Source: Paracentrotus lividus (taxonomy: Eukaryota > Echinodermata > Echinoidea > Camarodonta > Echinidae). From it: DNA of 64,000 bases. The stretch lies in contig CALNVZ010003430.1 of NCBI GenBank assembly GCA_940671915.1, positions 22,037,645 through 22,101,644 on the forward strand. Reading direction: 5' to 3'. Below are positions 60,108-64,000 of this stretch, piece by piece. Numbering within the stretch: the first letter of the stretch is position 1; each line of letters begins with the position of its first letter. The notes under the pieces were generated by a model. It saw nothing but the letters and a program-made list of their open reading frames with translations. It had not been told where the DNA came from and did not search any database. The translations under genes were made by a program, and so were the position numbers.

Positions 60108-63100
60108 GCTTATTTTTAAGGACTCTAATATGGAATCCTTGTCTTACATGTAGCAGGAATACATGTAGCAGAAATGAATATACATGTGTATTACATGAAA
60201 AAAAAAGTGAATATGTTATCTAACGAAAGGGAAGAGAAATTCTTAGAATTGGCCTATAATGAGTTGTTTCATAAACCTATTCATTAAGCTATTTACGACT
60301 TAGAAAACACTGAAACTTGATAAGTAATATTGGGTTTTTAATAACATGGCCTCCCTCCCCCGGTTTGGTATAAAGAAAGCCATTAGAAGTTGACAAAGGT
60401 TTAATACGGTTTAAGGGAGAAGGGGGGGGGGGGGCTTGTTAATGTATGTCTACCAGCCTGTATCGAGGGCCATCTCCTGGTCCATGGACCCACCTTGACA
60501 CACACATGCCTCTGCTATGATTTCCTCCTTGCCATTCTTCCTTGCCATTCTCTATATAATAATTTCTTCAAAATCCAGTGTTTCTTGAGTAAAAACTAAG
60601 TCAACTTTTTCGTCTTTACATCATTTCAAGAAAATACTGCGCTTTGTTTTGTTGCGCACACTCCACGTTCACACTCAAAATGTAACACATCAGGCAAGAT
60701 ACATGTAAGTCAAGTCCAATTCAGACGTTTCTTCCCCTTTTTTTGTTTCCGCTCTTTGGACTTCTCCAATTTCTTTTGAGATTTGATGGTCAGAATTTCT
60801 GGAGATTCTATCAATACTTCTAAAAAAAATTTAGCACTTACATGTAACCTCTTTATCTTTTGAATATTGCCATAATTGTTCCAATTAATACTTCCTCACA
60901 CTGAGTTCTTTGAGAGCACGCACAACAGAAATGTGTTAACTCAATTTGTCAATGCATTACGAATGGATTCAACATTTACTGTCAAAATCCAAAATATTTT
61001 TTTAAAGCACACATTTGATGACATTGTACATGAAGACCAAACATGATATATGGCCATGTCTCTCAAAGGATATCCTAATCTCTTTCCTACCAGGTATGTA
61101 AACACGGTAGGGTTTCTTCAATAGAATATATATTTATTTATATTTTTTAAACCTGTATGTTCTCATTAAGGCCAGTGGAGCGGAACTGAAGAGATTGCTG
61201 TTGGTAGGCCTAATTTATTTTGTTGTTGAGGTACCTGACTAAATGTTTTGTCTGAAATAAATCTTAATTAAAAAAATAAAAATAAGTATAAAAATAATGC
61301 ATAGCTGTACATGTGATATGTACAACCATGCACTTTGGCTACACCTCCTTTATAAAACTTTCTTTGTGGATCATTTGCTTTATGGGAATACAAATTTAAA
61401 ACATTACATTCAGTTGTATCATTTGAAAGTTTAGTATTAGTACATTTGAGAAAAAATTGGATGAGAAGATTTCATTAATTTAATCTATTTTTGGTTTATC
61501 TGCTTGTATTGGTGATCCTGAATTTTTTTGTATACAATGTACATTGTATCATAGTAGTGTGGATTAAATTATATTTGTTTCTACAAAGTATGCACATATC
61601 TTTTGTTAATCGAAACCAGAGTTACTAGCTGAATAATATGATTGGTGGCAGTACAAAATGTTAATATGAAAAGTGTATATTTGATATTTTGTCATCTTTT
61701 TATAAGAAATTTTGACATATTCTGTTTATACACCTTGACATTGTGAAAAATGTATCTTGTGAATAAATTGATTATATTATGTGACTTGATTTTTATTTTC
61801 ATTTTCATTTTTGTGTCTTATTGATGGCAAAGTGGGAGTATAATTGATAGTTAAAACACATAAATTTAATAGTAAAAGAGTGAGTGAGCAAGAGTGAGGT
61901 AGAGCTGAAGAGAAAAATAGATTTTGAACTACCTATAGACGGGCAGAGCAAAAGAAAGTGACACCCCCCCCCCCCCGAAAAAAAAGGAGAAAAGAATGCC
62001 AATGGTGAGGGAGAGAGTAGCAAGAGAAGTAGCACTGTGGATGAAGTTTGTTTAATTGCTGTTACTATAATTCCATACTGCCTTTAAAAATATGTAAAAT
62101 TCAAAGAGTTGTAGTACAGTACACTCCTGTTATAGGATGATGATCGAGGCCAAGCCAATTCATTATAAAAATTCTGTTATTGAACACATACATGTACACA
62201 TATGCACACATTTAAAATTGGAATTTTGTATCCATGCTCACCATAATGGGAGTAGACTGCACTCAAGGGACAAAAAATATGAAACAAAATACCGTCCAAG
62301 TTTTCTTGCATGTTATTGCAATTTATTGTATCATAAGTACATTTTCAAGTAACAAATTTGACTGGTAAAGCTAGTACCGGTAATTGCACATTTATCCTTG
62401 AGATGTTCAACTGTTCTGGTTTTCATGATTAAGTAAGTGTATCTCTCTATACATGTACCTTTCTTGAAGTTCAAATAATTTGGCGATAGAACTAGAAATG
62501 AAATGACTAGCTTACCACATAGGTAAACCTAAGTAAACTGATATTAAAAATAATTCAGGCACCATGAAAAATAATGCATTCTGACTGTTAAGAAATCCTC
62601 CATTTTGAAAGAATACATAGGATGAATTCATTCTCCTTTCACATACATATACATGATTTTATAATTATTGAAAATCACTTAAACTACATGCAGTCAACCT
62701 TGCATAAGTCAAATTTACGAAGAAATACACTTTTTACGACTTACATATATGAAAGTTAGAAAAAAAAATAGAATGTAAAGAGAAGATGACTTGAAAAGGG
62801 CTCCAACTGAGGCGATCATTTGACTTATGTGAGATTGACTTTACCACTTGGCTGATGTTTTTGATCAAATCTGTACTTTACATGTATAGAATATGTCATA
62901 AAAATATCAAACTCACAACTCTTTTCTGAACATCAATTGTACCTATTCAACAATGAATACACACTTTGACTTTGAAGTGTCTACTTTTTTTTTCCACAAC
63001 ATTGCCTCCAAAATACAGTAGGAATGAAAACTAATTGACATACAATAAACATATTCATTTGTAAAGTTTGAATTATTCTTTTTTTAATTCCCTGGAATTG

Positions 63101-63579
63101 TTTAAATTCATAATATAAACGCCACTACAAGAAGCTTCTTTTATGAAAACAGGAAAACAAAAATCATGAAATGGGGGACAGACAAGGGCGTTACTTCCAA
63201 ATGCAATATAAAATGTAAACTAGACAAGTGTATATTTTTAACATTTAGAAGGAGAATTATTCAGGAATCTTCCAATGAGGACATAAGAAATGAAATATTA
63301 ATGATGCACAAGGAATGGGGGTTTTAACTTAGATGCAATTAAGGGGTTACAATTTAAGATAAATAAACATCCTGAGGGTTTATACAGTTGTTTCAAGTCC
63401 ATGGTAGTCTAAAACCATACAGTCAAACAATTTTTAGTCATGCTTTATTTCTTTACAGGAGAGGGGTAGGAGTAAGGGGGAAATAATTCATAGTCACATA
63501 AATAAATTCATAAATTGTGACCAACATGAATTTAGGGTAGAGATTACAATTATTCATATTATCTGAAAACGGAAAGAAA
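60108..63579. other. AT-rich stretch with weak exon-like frames
   Basis: Weak candidates only. A minus frame at 60718-60823 (EVLIESPEILTIKSQKKLEK, then a Lys-rich tail and stop) follows a T-rich acceptor-like site. Another minus frame at 60565-60632 gives EKVDLVFTQETLDFEEIII. A plus frame at 63166-63327 gives 53 codons. None has a partner exon in matching phase, and random frames of this length are common here. Minus-strand AATAAA at 63444-63449 may serve the exon candidates at 63580-64000. Confidence 0.3.
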
Positions 63580-64000
63580 TTATACATTGTATATTGATTT
63601 AAACTGGCAAAGAACTTCTCTATCACATGATTCAGTCAAGGTGATAATTCTGTTTACCATATGTTCTGAATAAACATCCAAGATGGTTATAATTCTGTTG
63701 ATTTGTCCTGTGTCTCCAGTACTCTGCACCCGTCTCTTGTGGTACACTGTAGACCCTGTGGACACTGTAAACATGTGGAATTGCAAAATTCACCTAAATG
63801 ATTATGACCACGCAAAATAACCTTACTGCAAGTACATGTAACAGAATCTTGTCATACTGAATACATACGTTTGCACATTTTTGGGATTGAGACTGAGAGA
63901 CCTTCCCAATTTTTTACAAAATCTTCTTTGATGAGTGCTTGATATAACTGGATTTGATTGATCAGTGTTTCTAGAAAAATTCTGATTTCAGTCTCCAGAA
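63580..64000 (-). CDS. Possible last two exons of an unidentified gene running off the right edge
   Basis: I do not recognise the protein. Exon candidate A (63869-64000) reads LETEIRIFLETLINQIQLYQ, then ALIKEDFVKNWEGLSVSIPK and MCK, and ends at a donor-like AAC|GTATGT. Candidate B (63580-63764) begins after TTTACAG and reads STGSTVYHKRRVQSTGDTGQ, then INRIITILDVYSEHM, ending in FKSIYNV and a stop. A ends with one base of a codon and B supplies two, so the phases fit and give Leu at the joint. An AATAAA on the same strand lies ~130 bases past the stop. Against it: the intron would be only 104 bases, B also contains a donor-like ATG|GTAAAC, and frames of 40-60 codons arise by chance in this window. 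Confidence 0.35.

Noticed and set aside
63166-63327. 53-codon plus-strand frame ending MMHKEWGF
   Set aside because: Short, no splice partner, and frames of this size are frequent by chance in this AT-rich window.
63835-63869. In-frame TGA joining the right-edge frame to a cysteine-rich frame (possible selenoprotein)
   Set aside because: A GT-AG intron with matching phases explains the region better, and no selenocysteine insertion structure could be shown.

Overview
The window looks like repeat-rich nuclear DNA of a marine invertebrate deuterostome, most likely an echinoderm such as a sea urchin. The reasons are AT-rich composition, GT-AG introns in the one clear gene, recurrent TAGGCCTA words, and a CR1-like LINE carrying the remnant of a 2A-type (D-V-x-x-NPGP) motif, a combination known from sea urchin LINEs. 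The species is an inference. Two runs of exactly 100 N (572-671 and 12851-12950) are assembly gaps.

Only one host gene can be named with confidence: a complete six-exon coilin gene on the plus strand (42118-48394, 638 residues predicted). It has the N-terminal self-association domain, a long Ser/Lys-rich middle and the C-terminal Tudor-like domain. A 153-codon orphan reading frame lies on the minus strand at 28353-28814. Two phase-compatible minus-strand exon candidates (63580-64000) may be the 3' end of a gene that runs off the right edge.

The rest is mostly mobile DNA. Left part (1-13 kb): a foldback element (3654-4864), a GC-rich island, a broken CR1-like LINE with 2A remnant (about 6640-10682), and small inverted-repeat elements. 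Middle (13.9-22.4 kb): a layered nest. A TA-flanked MITE carrying two tRNA-like modules was split by a TAA-flanked Harbinger-like MITE, which was split by a second inverted copy of the same family, which in turn holds a full-length but decayed LINE. A second intact copy of the outermost MITE at 25932-26452 supplies the empty site that proves the order.

From 23 to 41 kb come a Tx1/L1-like LINE end, several MITE families, a 3.2-kb element with 325-360-bp terminal inverted repeats and no visible transposase, and a broken endonuclease/RT LINE (34850-36810). Downstream of coilin (48.4-64 kb) are tandem repeats, a Penelope-like RT fragment, a DIRS-like fossil, LINE pieces, a duplicated Tc1-like transposase and a four-copy tandem array encoding degenerate PHD-like cysteine clusters.

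No operon-like or multi-gene system is visible. The genes do not form a pathway; the main interest is the nested-transposon record and the tRNA-like modules spread by a DNA-transposon-type element.
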